Assembly: GCA_030831165.1 (NCBI GenBank)
Contig: JAURLP010000012.1
Location: 62,001-126,000 of the forward strand
Reading direction: 5' to 3'
From: Gammaproteobacteria bacterium
Lineage (GTDB): Bacteria > Pseudomonadota > Gammaproteobacteria > Pseudomonadales > Pseudohongiellaceae
DNA: 64,000 nt
How positions within the stretch are numbered: position 1 is the first letter of the stretch; each line of letters begins with the position of its first letter. The translations under genes and the position numbers were made by a program. The notes under the pieces are model-generated. The model ran no database searches, was not told where the DNA came from, and saw only the letters and a program-made list of their open reading frames with translations. Positions 9,380-19,890 of the stretch are shown piece after piece.

Positions 9380-10061
9380 ATTAATCCTGCAATGCCTCAA
9401 ACTTAGCAAATCATTTCAGCAAGGCGGGCATGAACTGAAAGTTCTCAGTGATCTTGATTTTAATCTGCAGGAGGGTGAAAGCGTTGCCATAATCGGGGCA
9501 TCTGGTTCAGGTAAAACGACCTTGCTTAATTTACTGGGTGGACTGGATACACCGACTTCCGGCAAAGTACTCATCAATGGGCAAGATGTCCATCAATTGG
9601 ATGCCAAGACACAGGACCAATTACGTAATCGCACCCTTGGCTTTGTTTACCAGTTTCATCATTTGCTTGGCGAGTTCAGTGCTCAGGAAAATGTTGCTAT
9701 GCCATTAATTATAGCAAAGCAAGCTTTTAATAAAGCGATGGATCAAGCTGCCAATATCCTTGGCCAAGTTGGTCTGGCAGAGCGTTTAAACCATAAGCCA
9801 TCCCAGCTCTCTGGAGGCGAACGACAACGTGTGGCTATCGCCAGAGCTCTGGTACACAGTCCTGCATGTATTCTGATGGATGAACCGACAGGCAACCTTG
9901 ATAGGCAAACTGCAAAAAGTGTGCAGCAGCTTATGATGAAGTTAAAACAAAGCCTTACCTGCAGTTTCATTATTGTCACTCATGATCAAGAGCTTGCTAA
10001 TCAAATGGATCGTAGACTGGTGTTGCTTGATGGCCAGCTCGTTAATCAGGAAGGGGCTTAG
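9372..10061 (+). CDS. lolD: Lipoprotein-releasing ABC transporter ATPase LolD
   Basis: A 229-residue ATPase that powers lipoprotein release from the inner membrane. It shows Walker [11 protein letters not shown]-loop ([14 protein letters not shown], including the LolD-type segment that contacts LolC/E), signature [15 protein letters not shown], Walker [13 protein letters not shown] and the switch His in VTHDQ. It lies between the two permease genes, and its TAG stop abuts the GTG start of lolE with no gap. Confidence 0.96.
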   Translation: MSKLILQCLKLSKSFQQGGHELKVLSDLDFNLQEGESVAIIGASGSGKTTLLNLLGGLDTPTSGKVLINGQDVHQLDAKTQDQLRNRTLGFVYQFHHLLGEFSAQENVAMPLIIAKQAFNKAMDQAANILGQVGLAERLNHKPSQLSGGERQRVAIARALVHSPACILMDEPTGNLDRQTAKSVQQLMMKLKQSLTCSFIIVTHDQELANQMDRRLVLLDGQLVNQEGA

Positions 10062-11318
10062 GTGTTCAGCAGGCAGGCATTTTTTATAGGCAGGCGTTAC
10101 GCCTCTATTGCTTCTGATAATTTGTTAGTTGGTTTTATTTCGCGCTTATCCGTTATCGGTTTGAGTCTTAGCGTTGCAGTATTAATTATAGTTTTTTCTG
10201 TTATGAACGGTTTTGACCGAGAGCTGAAAGAGCGCATTCTTGCACTGGTGCCTCATGTCACGATGACGACAATGCGTAATGAAGCTTTAATGAATCTGGA
10301 GCAATGGCAAGTTATTCAAGCCAGCGTGAATGAGAATCCCCAAGTAGCTGCCTTTGCACCTTTAATACAATTACAGGGCATGCTGCTGGCCAATGGCCAA
10401 TCGCGTGGCATTATTTTAAATGGCGTAGATCCCATTGCCGAAGCAAAGGTGTCTATCCTCCAGGATTTTATGGATGAAGGGACATTGGGTTCACTGCAGC
10501 CAGGCGATTTTTCTATTTTAATTGGTTCTGGAATTGCAGAGCACTTGAATGTTGTTGTTGGCGACGAACTCACCTTGGTATCCAGTTATTTAAATATTAC
10601 GCCATTGGGGGAATTCCCGAGACAACGACTTGTCACTGTAAGCGGGATATTCACTATTGGCTCTCAATTGGATAGTAATCTGGCCTTGGTGCACATGAAT
10701 GATGCTCAATTACTTTATCGGCTGGGCGATAATATTCATGGCTTAAGAATTCAATTACAGGATTTGTTTAGCAGCTCCTTGGTTATTCGAGATCTTCAAA
10801 ATCGCATAGCGGGAGATTATTCCTTTAGTAACTGGACGCTGGATTACGGCAATATCTATAACAATATTCAACTCTCAAAATCAATGGTTGGGCTTTTGCT
10901 GTTCTTGTTAATCGCGGTTGCTGCATTTAATGTAGTGGTCAGTTTGTTTATGGTGGTCAGGGATAAGCAGGGAGACATAGCGATACTCAGAACCATGGGG
11001 GCATCGTTAAGCAATATTCGAAAAATTTTTTTAGTGCAGGGTTTTATTATTGCTCTGGTTGGAACTTTTCTCGGTCTGATACTTGGAATCCTGGGTTCTA
11101 TCTATGTTAGTGATTTGGTTAATTGGTTTGAAAATGCCTCAGGCATGGAGCTTCTTAGTGCGGATGTTTATCCTATCAATTATTTGCCTTCGCAATTACT
11201 AGTCAGTGATCTGGTTCTGGTATGCAGTATCTCTATTATTTTAAGTTTGCTGGCCACACTTTATCCGGCTTATTCAGCTGCTCGGGTAGATCCTGCCCAG
11301 ACGCTACGCTATGAATAA
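10062..11318 (+). CDS. lolE: Lipoprotein-releasing ABC transporter permease LolE
   Basis: A 418-residue partner permease of LolC. It begins with GTG immediately after the lolD stop (MFSRQAFFIGRRYA), where the family signature starts; a coupled start explains the missing separate ribosome-binding site. It has the same architecture as LolC: N-terminal helix, periplasmic MacB-like domain, three C-terminal helices and the LYPAYSAARVDPAQTLRYE ending. Two distinct permeases mean a heteromeric LolCDE rather than a LolFD2 type. Confidence 0.94.
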   Translation: MFSRQAFFIGRRYASIASDNLLVGFISRLSVIGLSLSVAVLIIVFSVMNGFDRELKERILALVPHVTMTTMRNEALMNLEQWQVIQASVNENPQVAAFAPLIQLQGMLLANGQSRGIILNGVDPIAEAKVSILQDFMDEGTLGSLQPGDFSILIGSGIAEHLNVVVGDELTLVSSYLNITPLGEFPRQRLVTVSGIFTIGSQLDSNLALVHMNDAQLLYRLGDNIHGLRIQLQDLFSSSLVIRDLQNRIAGDYSFSNWTLDYGNIYNNIQLSKSMVGLLLFLLIAVAAFNVVVSLFMVVRDKQGDIAILRTMGASLSNIRKIFLVQGFIIALVGTFLGLILGILGSIYVSDLVNWFENASGMELLSADVYPINYLPSQLLVSDLVLVCSISIILSLLATLYPAYSAARVDPAQTLRYE

Positions 11319-11327
11319 GATGAAAAT

Positions 11328-11930
11328 ATGATCTTTGATATTTCCATATTAGAAAACCGTGAAAAATATCGTCTCCTCAATGGCGGCATTACTCCCAGAC
11401 CTATCGCGTGGATCAGTACACGTTCCAGTGGTGGAGTGGATAATCTGGCCCCTTTTTCATTTTTTACAGTAGCAAGCTGTGTGCCGCCTGTTCTTCTTTA
11501 TACACAAGTGACACAACGCAGCAGGCTGGATAAGGATACCTTACAGAATTTAATTGCCACTGGAGAATGTGTGGTCAATATTGTTAATACGCCTTTGTTA
11601 GAAAAGATGAATATGACCAGTGCCAGTATTGAAACTAGCAAGAGCGAGTTTGAATATGCCAATATCGATACTAGCGCCAGTTATAAAGTAAGCCCCTTAT
11701 CCGTAAAGGCGTCGCCTGTTCGTTATGAGTGCACATTACGAGAAGTCGTTCGCATCAGTGATGAACCTTCCGGCGGAACGCTGGTGTTGTTGGATGTTCA
11801 ATGTATTTATGTTCGAGATGACCTTTATACCGACGGGTACATTAATCAGCAGGGGATAGATACGGTGGGTAAAATGGGCAGTGATGCTTATGTCCATGGT
11901 GGTTGTTACCTAGAGCTTGTTCGCCCCTGA
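11328..11930 (+). CDS. Flavin reductase-like protein (DIM6/NTAB family)
   Basis: A 200-residue cytoplasmic FMN-binding split-barrel protein. Typical features are the start LLNGGITPRPIAWISTRSxxGxDNLAPFSFF (positions about 15-45, paraphrased), NIVNTPLLEKMN and the C-terminal MGSDAYVHGG. Family members bind FMN and reduce flavins or act as small oxidoreductases; the substrate is unknown. It starts nine bases after lolE, so it is probably the last gene of the lol transcription unit. Confidence 0.85.
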   Translation: MIFDISILENREKYRLLNGGITPRPIAWISTRSSGGVDNLAPFSFFTVASCVPPVLLYTQVTQRSRLDKDTLQNLIATGECVVNIVNTPLLEKMNMTSASIETSKSEFEYANIDTSASYKVSPLSVKASPVRYECTLREVVRISDEPSGGTLVLLDVQCIYVRDDLYTDGYINQQGIDTVGKMGSDAYVHGGCYLELVRP

Positions 11931-12018
11931 GCAAGGCATAAATACTTGATATGAAAACTGGCGAATTCAAAGTAAGCATCTAAACTAAAAGTATCTTCCT
12001 TTTACTTTTAGGTAGGCT

Positions 12019-14363
12019 ATGCGTTCGTTAATGATCGCTTTTAGTCTGGGTGTGTTATTGGGCGGAATCATTCCTGGTCTGCCTGAATCGAAGTACTTAG
12101 CGCTACTGGTGATACCTTTAATACTTAGTTTTCGTTTCCCTCTTTGTCGTTTACTAGCCGCATACTGTCTTGGATTATTCTGGGTGCTTAACTGGACGCT
12201 TAATAGTTTAGCGCAGCTTCTACCAGCAGAGCTTGAAAGAAAGGACTTTTGGGTAAGAGGCAATGTAGTTAGCCTGCCTGAAGTAAATGACACTGGCAGT
12301 CAATTTTTCTTTAAAGTAGAAAAAAGTTGCCTGAAACCCCTGGCAAGTTGTGAATTTTCCAATGAATTATTACAGAATCAATTAATTCAATTAAGCACTT
12401 ATGAAAAGCTTGAAGTCAGTCCGGGCCAGCACTGGAAATTTAAAGTTAGACTGAAACGCCCGCATGGCTTCGCTAATCCGGGTGGCTTTGATTATGAAGC
12501 ATGGTTATGGCAAAAAAAGATTCGTGCCAGTGGCTATGTTCGTTCCGACGAGGCTAACTTCTTATATAAAACTGAACCAGACCCTGTTTTTACCATCCTG
12601 CGAAACCATTTTCGGCAAAAACTGAGTTGGCTTTTTCCAGATTGGGGGTTAAAGCATTTAAATTTAATACAAGCTTTAAGCATTGGTGACAGACAAGGCA
12701 TAAGCAACGAGGAATGGGATCTATTCAGCGCTACTGGCACCAACCACCTAATGGTTATTTCCGGCATGCACGTCGGTTTTGTTGCATTAATTTTCTACCA
12801 CTTGTGCCAGTTAGGTTTGAAACGAATAGGTTCGCTTGCTTTACATGTCCCTAGCACCAGAATAGCAGCGCTGATGGCGATCATTGCTGCTTTTTTTTAT
12901 GCAGGAATGGCTGGTTTTGCTTTGCCAGCACAACGTGCATTGATCATGGTCGCTGCCTTTATGCTGGCTCAGTGTTGTTGCCGGCATAGTTCTGTAATTA
13001 ACAGTTACTGTCTGGCTTTAGTGCTGGTGCTCATATTTAATCCCTTGGCGCCTGTCAGTAGCGGTTTCTGGTTGTCTTTTATTGCAGTGGCCGTGTTGGT
13101 CTTTGTTGTAAATCACCCAGACAGGCAGCGATCAGCAGGCTTAATCAAATTAACCCTGATGTTTAGAACCCAAGTCTTTATATTCCTGGGCTTATTGCCG
13201 TTCATGCTGCTGTTTTTTCAACAGACAAGTATCAGTGCGCCTTTGGTCAATCTGATCGCCATTCCTTATGTCACCTTTTTTGTTGTGCCACTATGCTTGT
13301 TGATTCTAGTAATGAGTTATTTTTCTACCGAGTTAATGGTTTATTTATGTTTTTTCGCTGAGCGCTTACTCGAAATCTTTGTCTCAATGCTTGAGCTAAT
13401 AAGTCAATATTGGCCGCAAGCACTCGTTGAGTTGCCAGCATTAACTCTCTGGCAATGGATGATTCTGCTCATGCTCATCGCCATGGTGTTATGGGTTCCA
13501 ACCAGAGCCAGAGGCTTTTGGCCGGCAATAGTTTTGTTGTTATTTTGTGTGCCTCCCGTATTTGTCAGAGGAGATAAGCTTAGTGACAGTGAATTTCAGT
13601 TAGATGTGCTCGACGTCGGTCAAGGTCCGGCGCTTGTTATCAGGACTCGCCAGCATGTCATGCTCTATGACCTGGGTCCCGCTTATAGTAATAGTTTTGA
13701 TGCTGGAGGGGGTATTGTTTTACCCTTTCTCCGCTCACAAAACATTAAACATGTCGACAGGGTTATTGTGAGTCATGGTGATAATGATCATAGCGGGGGC
13801 TTAAGATCAATTCTTTTAGCACACCCGGCTACAGAGTATTTCTCCAGTGATTTATCAATATTTTCCAGTATGCACCACGTTGGCGAATGTCGAAAAAGAC
13901 AATCTTGGCGCTGGGATGGTGTGGAATTCGAAATCCTGCATCCAGATAAAGCTGGTTATAGCAGCAACAATTCTTCTTGTGTGTTGCGTATAAGCAATGC
14001 GAAGCACTCAGTATTGCTCACAGATGATATTGAAGAGCAAGTTGAACGATATTTAATAGAAACAGAATCCAATTTAGATGCCGATATCTTGATTGCAGCT
14101 CATCACGGCTCAAAGACTTCATCATATAGGCCGTTTCGCCTGATTATGTGGTTTTTTCAAGTGGTTATTTGAATCAATTTAATCATCCGCACTCGGATAT
14201 AGTGAATCTCTATACAAACAGTGGCACAATTAGCCTAAATACAGCTGAAAATGGCACAATCAGTTGGTTAATTGGGTTGGATAATGACTTGCCTGAAACG
14301 CAACTCTATCGGCAAGCTAATAAACGCTTTTGGCGAGTTTTACCCGGACAAGCAAGTCAATAG
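12019..14363 (+). pseudogene. comEC: ComEC/Rec2 DNA-uptake channel protein, frameshifted near the 3' end
   Basis: The first frame (12019 to 14172) carries the ComEC N-terminal DUF4131 region, the competence helices (NHLMVISGMHVGFVA; AGFALPAQRALIMV; SGFWLSFIAVAVLV) and a C-terminal MBL domain (LDVLDVGQGPALVI, VSHGDNDHSGG, AAHHGSKTSS). After TSS the family continues roughly as …FLxAVxPDYVVFSSGYLN. Here AVSPDYVVFSSGYLN is encoded in another frame from 14130 to the stop at 14363, with only five bases between the two matching blocks. That fits a small deletion of 3n+1 bases (about 10-13) near 14124-14130. The first frame ends in about 15 unrelated residues. DNA-uptake function is therefore doubtful. 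Confidence 0.85.
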
Positions 14364-14487
14364 ACAAGTGATGAATGCTATTTTAATCACTGAGGTTTGG
14401 GATTCAGATATGCTAATATCTGGCCTTTGCGGGTTGCAGAACGAGCTTTTTAAGCTGACCGACTTTTAAGTAAGGGGATGAGTCCTA

Positions 14488-15153
14488 GTGTTTGAAATAG
14501 TCCAGGCTGGCGGCATATTGATGCTGCCAATTATTCTTTGTTCAGTTTTAGCTATTGCGATTATTATCGAGCGATTTTGGACACTCAATCCATCACGTAT
14601 TGCACCCAAGAATATGCTGCCTGAAGTTTGGAACAAAATAAAACAAAATCAATTGGATGCAGCAGAGCTAAGAGAGCTCCGAAACTCATCAGCATTAGGC
14701 CAAATACTGGCATCCGGCTTGGTCAGTGCCAAGTCTGGCCGCACTATCATGGTTGAAAGCATTGAGCAGGCCGCCGGTCATGTGATCCACGATATGTCAC
14801 GTTATCTAAACCTGCTGGGGACAATTGCGCAGATTACACCCTTACTAGGACTTTTAGGGACCGTGCTTGGCATGATTCGGGTCTTTACCGAGATTATGGC
14901 TCAGGGAACTGGTAATGCTAATGTGCTTGCTGGTGGAATTTCTGAAGCCCTGATAACGACGGCCGCAGGCTTGACAGTGGCAATTCCGACCCTGCTTTTT
15001 TATCGCTTTTTCCAGCGTCGCATTGATACCTTGGTAGTTGAGTTAGAGCGCGAGTCAATCAAGTTAGTTGATGCCCTGCATTCATCGCGCACTGTAGATT
15101 ACAGAGACGAAAACAATAACAATAACGATAATAATGAAGAACAGTCTGCATGA
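14488..15153 (+). CDS. exbB: MotA/TolQ/ExbB proton-channel family protein
   Basis: A 221-residue inner-membrane protein that with ExbD forms a proton-motive-force motor. Start GTG 14488 follows TAAGGGGA at 14471-14477. The three helices and the conserved LGLLGTVLGMIRVF and ITTAAGLTVAIPTLLFYR segments are visible. The C terminus is a low-complexity Asn/Asp/Glu stretch. It sits between comEC and the lipid A genes, as in pseudomonads, and no tonB is present, so the energised partner is not known. Confidence 0.9.
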   Translation: MFEIVQAGGILMLPIILCSVLAIAIIIERFWTLNPSRIAPKNMLPEVWNKIKQNQLDAAELRELRNSSALGQILASGLVSAKSGRTIMVESIEQAAGHVIHDMSRYLNLLGTIAQITPLLGLLGTVLGMIRVFTEIMAQGTGNANVLAGGISEALITTAAGLTVAIPTLLFYRFFQRRIDTLVVELERESIKLVDALHSSRTVDYRDENNNNNDNNEEQSA

Positions 15154-15572
15154 AATTTGAACGTCAATTAAATGAAGAGGTCAGTGTCAATTTAACACCT
15201 CTTATTGATGTGGTTTTTTTGTTGCTGATTTTTTTCATGGTGACAACTACCTTTACCCGTGACACCAATTTACTGATTAATCTACCTGAAGCCTCAGGTG
15301 AATTAATGGATGTCTCACCTGAACAGATCGAAGTCATGGTGGCACAAAATGGCTCTTATGCAGTTAATGGCAGGGGTCTGGTTAACACCCAATTATCGAC
15401 ATTAATGGATGCCATTGAAGCAATGTCTGGTGGTGATCGCAGTTTGCCGGTCATTATTACAGCTGATGCGAATACTTCTTATCAATCTGTCGTAACCGTA
15501 ATGGATGCCATCGCACAGCTGGGTTTTAGTCAATTAAATATAGCAACCAGTCAGGAAAGCGAAGAACAATGA
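15150..15572 (+). CDS. exbD: ExbD/TolR family proton-motor subunit
   Basis: A 140-residue protein with a single N-terminal helix (VNLTPLIDVVFLLLIFFMVTT) containing the essential proton-binding Asp of the family, followed by a periplasmic ExbD/TolR domain. It overlaps exbB and msbA by four bases each (ATGA), so the three are translationally coupled. This fits a motor that serves an envelope process together with lipid A export, although that link is inferred from context. Confidence 0.92.
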   Translation: MKFERQLNEEVSVNLTPLIDVVFLLLIFFMVTTTFTRDTNLLINLPEASGELMDVSPEQIEVMVAQNGSYAVNGRGLVNTQLSTLMDAIEAMSGGDRSLPVIITADANTSYQSVVTVMDAIAQLGFSQLNIATSQESEEQ

Positions 15573-17338
15573 GTCAAGCAAGGGCAAAACTTTCCAAAGA
15601 AGATAGTCTGGCCATCTACCGTCGTTTACTGACCTATTTAAGACCTTTATGGCCTGTTGCCATTATCAGCATTGTTGGTTTTGCCATGTTCGCCAGCACT
15701 AATTTCTGGTTTGTGGACCTAACAGGGCAGCTGGTAGATACCATCGAAGTAGCCAGAGAAATTGATTTTAGTGAAAGAATACGCATTCCCCTATTGCTGG
15801 TCCTTTTGGCTGCCACACGAGGGATTGGTGGTTATCTGGGCGGCTATTCCATGGCTTATATCGCCAATACAGTTGTTCATCAAATTCGTTCTCAATTGCT
15901 TGCTCGTTTTTTACAGTTGCCCCTCAAATTTTATGATCGCAGTGAAATCGGCAAACTGATGTCGACGGTTACTTACAATGTCATTCAGATTGCCTCTGCA
16001 GTAAGCGATTCATTAAAAGTTCTACTTCAACAAGGTTTAACGGTTATCGGATTGCTGGGTTACATGTTCTATCAGAGTTGGCAATTAACCTTAATTTTTA
16101 TCGCTGTCATGCCCCTGATAGCCGGATTAATAAATTATGCGTCGAGGCTTTTTCGTAAATACAGTCATCGAATCCAGTCATCAATTGGTGATGTCACACA
16201 TATATTGTCTGAAACGATTAAAGGTATGCGGGTTATTCGCAGCTTTGGTGCTGAGAAGCAGGCGCTAGACAATTTCACAGAAGCCAGTGCGCGAAACCGT
16301 CAGCAAAGCCTGAAATTGGAATCCGTGTCTAATATCAGCACCCCGTTAATTCAGGTGGTTGTGACAATTTCTCTAGCAATCATGGTCTGGCTGGTCTTAT
16401 CGCCACAAATGATTGGCAATCTGAGTACCGGCGATTTAGCATCATTTATCATCGCTGCCGGTATGCTTTCTACACCTATCAGACAACTTACCCAGGTTAA
16501 TTCGGCTATTCAGCGTGGCTTGGCTGCGGCAAGTTCCATCTTTGAATTACTGGACGAAGACATTGAAGCTAATGATGGGACTTATGAGTCAAAACGGGTT
16601 ACGGGCAAGGTTGTATTTAGGGATCTGAGTTTTAGCTATCAGGAAGATAGTAGAGATGTTTTAAGCGGTATAAATTTTGAAGCCAGTCCTGGTCAGGTAA
16701 CTGCTATTGTCGGCAAGTCTGGCAGCGGGAAATCAACCCTTGTCAATCTGATTCCGCGTTTTTACGAAGTGTCGCACGGCCAGATTTTAATTGACGACGT
16801 TGCCAATACTGATTTCACTCTGGATAACCTTAGGCAGCAGATTGCCCTGGTAAGCCAGCAGGTCATTCTTTTTAATTCTTCTATTCGCCAAAATGTCGCA
16901 TATGGTGAACTCGCTGATAAAAGTGAAGAAGAGATAATGGAGGCACTGAAAAGTGCACATGCGCTGGAATTTATCGAGCAGTTACCTCAAGGATTAGACA
17001 CTATAGTAGGGGATGACGCTACCATGCTTTCAGGTGGCCAAAGGCAACGGCTTGCTATCGCACGGGCCTTATTAAAAGATGCGCCCATTCTTATTCTTGA
17101 TGAGGCAACTTCAGCACTGGATAGTGAATCCGAGCAACATATCCAGGCTGCTCTGGAAACACTTATGCAAGGCAGAACCACGTTTGTTATCGCTCATCGT
17201 TTATCTACCATTGAAAAAGCTGATCAAATTCTTGTGATGCAGGAAGGTGAGATAATCGAAAGTGGCAAGCACAATGAACTTATGGCACTTGATCAATACT
17301 ATGCCAAACTACATAAGAAGCAATTTGTCCCATCATGA
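15569..17338 (+). CDS. msbA: Lipid A export ATP-binding/permease protein MsbA
   Basis: A 589-residue homodimeric ABC exporter that flips lipid A-core across the inner membrane. It has six N-terminal helices (to about residue 320) and an ATPase domain with Walker A GKSGSGKST, Q-loop (VSQQVILFN), signature LSGGQRQRLAIARALL, Walker B PILILDEATSALD and switch His in IAHRL. It overlaps exbD and lpxK. Assignment as MsbA rather than another exporter rests on its position beside lpxK and kdsB. Confidence 0.93.
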   Translation: MSQARAKLSKEDSLAIYRRLLTYLRPLWPVAIISIVGFAMFASTNFWFVDLTGQLVDTIEVAREIDFSERIRIPLLLVLLAATRGIGGYLGGYSMAYIANTVVHQIRSQLLARFLQLPLKFYDRSEIGKLMSTVTYNVIQIASAVSDSLKVLLQQGLTVIGLLGYMFYQSWQLTLIFIAVMPLIAGLINYASRLFRKYSHRIQSSIGDVTHILSETIKGMRVIRSFGAEKQALDNFTEASARNRQQSLKLESVSNISTPLIQVVVTISLAIMVWLVLSPQMIGNLSTGDLASFIIAAGMLSTPIRQLTQVNSAIQRGLAAASSIFELLDEDIEANDGTYESKRVTGKVVFRDLSFSYQEDSRDVLSGINFEASPGQVTAIVGKSGSGKSTLVNLIPRFYEVSHGQILIDDVANTDFTLDNLRQQIALVSQQVILFNSSIRQNVAYGELADKSEEEIMEALKSAHALEFIEQLPQGLDTIVGDDATMLSGGQRQRLAIARALLKDAPILILDEATSALDSESEQHIQAALETLMQGRTTFVIAHRLSTIEKADQILVMQEGEIIESGKHNELMALDQYYAKLHKKQFVPS

Positions 17339-18393
17339 AGAAAATTGTTGATACCTGGTACGGTGAAACTGCCATATCCTGGTTGAAACCTTTTAGCTAT
17401 CTATTTTCACTAATAAGCACAACTCGTCGTAAACTTTACGCGAGTGGCAGAAAGAAAGTTTATCGTGCCAGCGTACCTCTAATTGTTATCGGCAATATCA
17501 GTGTTGGTGGCACAGGTAAAACACCTCTTATCATTTATCTGGCTCGAAAATTAATCAGCGCCGGTTATCGACCGGGTATTGTCAGTCGAGGCTACGGTTC
17601 AAAAGCACCTGAATATCCTTTTCATGTTAAAGCTGATTCGCCGGTAATTTATAGTGGCGATGAAGCTTTGCTTATAGCCCGCAATACTGATTGTCCAGTT
17701 GTAATAGATGCGGACAGGTCGGAAGCCGTCAGAAGCCTTGAACAACATTATGACTGCAATGTGATTCTTAGTGATGATGGTCTCCAGCACTATGCTATGG
17801 CGCGAGATATTGAGATTGCTGTTGTCGACGGGCGCAGAGGTTTTGGCAATGGTTATTTAATACCAGCCGGCCCTCTGAGGGAGAAACCGGAACGGTTGGA
17901 TGAAGTTGATTTAATTATTTGTAATGGCACTAGCCAATTAAATTTCAATACGCCGGTTTATTCGATGACACTAGAGCCCAGACATTTGTGCCACCTACAA
18001 TCCGGTCAAATATTTGCCATTGCTGACATCGTTCAGGAAATGGCAAACTCCAGAGTAGCCAGCAATATTGACAACGCCAACACAGAGTCTAAAGCAGCCA
18101 AACACAAAGTGCATGCCATTGCAGGGATTGGCAATCCTGAACGCTTTTTTAGCTCTCTTTGTGATTGTGGTTTTGATATTATAAGCCACGTTTTTGATGA
18201 TCATCACGTCTACACTCTGGAAGATATTAGTTTCGACGATGATTATGAAGTGATCATGACCGAAAAAGATGCTGTTAAGTGTATGGCATTTGCTAGAAAC
18301 ACTGACTGGTATTTACGTGTAGACGCCGTTATCGATGATGCATTTATCAATATTCTGTTATCTAAATTACATACATTTAGCATTGAAATTTAA
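17335..18393 (+). CDS. lpxK: Tetraacyldisaccharide 4'-kinase LpxK
   Basis: A 352-residue inner-membrane-associated kinase that phosphorylates the disaccharide precursor to give lipid IVA. It shows the N-terminal membrane helix, P-loop-like VIGNISVGGTGKTP, DDGLQHYAMARDIEI and GIGNPERFF. A hydrophilic insertion of about 25 residues (around 235-260) precedes GIGNPERFF and makes it slightly longer than usual. The start overlaps the msbA stop. Confidence 0.95.
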   Translation: MKKIVDTWYGETAISWLKPFSYLFSLISTTRRKLYASGRKKVYRASVPLIVIGNISVGGTGKTPLIIYLARKLISAGYRPGIVSRGYGSKAPEYPFHVKADSPVIYSGDEALLIARNTDCPVVIDADRSEAVRSLEQHYDCNVILSDDGLQHYAMARDIEIAVVDGRRGFGNGYLIPAGPLREKPERLDEVDLIICNGTSQLNFNTPVYSMTLEPRHLCHLQSGQIFAIADIVQEMANSRVASNIDNANTESKAAKHKVHAIAGIGNPERFFSSLCDCGFDIISHVFDDHHVYTLEDISFDDDYEVIMTEKDAVKCMAFARNTDWYLRVDAVIDDAFINILLSKLHTFSIEI

Positions 18394-18408
18394 GTGGTAT
18401 GAATCGTT

Positions 18409-18600
18409 ATGGATAAAAAATTACTCGCCATTCTTGCTTGCCCAATTTGCAAGGGAAAAATACATTTTAATCAGGAATCACAAGAACTGGTTTGTTATGC
18501 AGATGCATTAGCCTTTCCTATTCGTGATGAAATTCCGGTTATGCTGGAAAATGACGCCCGTCCTCTTACTGCTGAAGAGAAAGAAAACAGGCCACGTTGA
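18409..18600 (+). CDS. ycaR: Trm112/YcaR family small zinc-binding protein
   Basis: A 63-residue protein with the family signature [14 protein letters not shown] and [20 protein letters not shown]. In eukaryotes Trm112 activates methyltransferases; the bacterial role is unclear. Only three Cys are present (CPIC and one later Cys), which is common in this branch. It lies between lpxK and kdsB as in many gammaproteobacteria, and its TGA shares one base with the kdsB ATG. Confidence 0.93.
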   Translation: MDKKLLAILACPICKGKIHFNQESQELVCYADALAFPIRDEIPVMLENDARPLTAEEKENRPR

Positions 18601-19334
18601 TGTCGTTTATTGTAGTCATTCCTGCACGTTTTCAATCAACTCGTTTGCCTGGAAAACCTTTATTGGATATTGCAGGAAAACCTATGATTCAGCATGTTTA
18701 TGAACGAGCCAAGCAAAGTGCTGCTAGCCAAGTTTATATCGCAACAGACAACAGCGAAATAAAAAAGGTCTGCAAGCAATTTGGCGCTGACGTTTGCATG
18801 ACTGACGCTGGTCACGTTTCGGGCAGTGATCGTATAGAGGAGGTGACCCGTATTTTAAAATTATCAGATGACGATATCGTGGTTAACGTACAAGGAGATG
18901 AGCCAATGATTCCTCCAGCGGTCATTGATCAGGTTGCAACTAATTTGCAAGCCAATTCTTTAGCGGGCTTGTGTTCTCTGTTTGAAGTTATTGACCAGCA
19001 AACTGAAATTAATGATGCGAATGCCGTAAAAGTGGTAACGGACAATCAGGACATGGCTTTGTACTTTTCCCGATCTGTCATTCCCTTTGACAGGGATAAT
19101 TCGAAACAATCAGTCTATAAAAGGCATATTGGCCTTTACGCCTATAGAGTGAAAATACTTCACGATTTTGTTGACTGGTCTCAAGGAGAACTTGAGCAAT
19201 TGGAAAATCTTGAGCAATTACGTTTTATGGAAAATGGAATAAAAATACATATGGCACAAGCAATGGCAAAGATTCCGCCCGGAGTAGATACCGAATCAGA
19301 TCTAGCCAAGATAAAAACCCTGCTGGAAAAATAG
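18600..19334 (+). CDS. kdsB: 3-deoxy-manno-octulosonate cytidylyltransferase (CMP-KDO synthetase)
   Basis: A 244-residue cytoplasmic enzyme that activates KDO with CTP for lipopolysaccharide inner-core synthesis. Motifs are VIPARFQSTRLPGKPL (nucleotide binding), VNVQGDEPMIPP (metal/CTP binding) and KRHIGLYAYR. ATG 18600 overlaps the ycaR stop (TGATG); a TTG three bases earlier in frame is a less likely start. Length is normal for the family. Confidence 0.96.
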   Translation: MSFIVVIPARFQSTRLPGKPLLDIAGKPMIQHVYERAKQSAASQVYIATDNSEIKKVCKQFGADVCMTDAGHVSGSDRIEEVTRILKLSDDDIVVNVQGDEPMIPPAVIDQVATNLQANSLAGLCSLFEVIDQQTEINDANAVKVVTDNQDMALYFSRSVIPFDRDNSKQSVYKRHIGLYAYRVKILHDFVDWSQGELEQLENLEQLRFMENGIKIHMAQAMAKIPPGVDTESDLAKIKTLLEK

Positions 19335-19356
19335 TTAGCTTAAAAGTTGGAAAATA

Positions 19357-19860
19357 ATGCCTTCAGAAAAAGTCAAAATATTAATGGTTTGTTTAGGTAA
19401 CATTTGTCGTTCTCCAACGGCAGAAGTTGCTTTTAGACATGAAGTCGCCAAGCGAAAACTCGAGCATCTATTTGATATTGATTCTGCGGGTACTGGCACA
19501 TGGCATATCGGCGAGAAGCCGGATAGTAGAGCTAGAGCTGCTGCAGCAAAGAGAGATATGGATTTGGAATCATTGCAAGCGCGCACGGTAACGCCTGAAG
19601 ACTTCCATCATTTTGATTACATATTTGCTATGGATGCTCAAAACCTTAGTGACTTAAAAACAATGCAGCCGACTTCTTCGAAGTCGAATATACAACTCTT
19701 CCTGACCTGGCCAGACAAGGAAGGCGGACAGAATGGCTACCAAGAGGTGCCCGATCCTTTTTATTCAAATGAAGATGAATTTGAACTGGTTCTGGATTTG
19801 GTGGTCGCAGCAAGTGCAGATATCCTTGATCATATTGTCGATACCCATCAGCTTGCTTGA
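19357..19860 (+). CDS. Low-molecular-weight protein-tyrosine phosphatase
   Basis: A 167-residue cytoplasmic phosphatase. The P-loop VCLGNICRSPTAE holds the catalytic CX5R motif, and the general-acid Asp is in VPDPFYSNEDEFELVLDLV. The same gene sits between kdsB and murB in pseudomonads. No tyrosine kinase is nearby, so the target is unknown. Confidence 0.93.
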   Translation: MPSEKVKILMVCLGNICRSPTAEVAFRHEVAKRKLEHLFDIDSAGTGTWHIGEKPDSRARAAAAKRDMDLESLQARTVTPEDFHHFDYIFAMDAQNLSDLKTMQPTSSKSNIQLFLTWPDKEGGQNGYQEVPDPFYSNEDEFELVLDLVVAASADILDHIVDTHQLA

Positions 19861-19890
19861 TCACTTTGATTTTTTATTTGGATTTATTGC

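Noticed and set aside
14272-14469. Short plus-strand reading frame after comEC
   Set aside because: It overlaps the out-of-frame comEC tail, has no ribosome-binding site and no protein-like motif.
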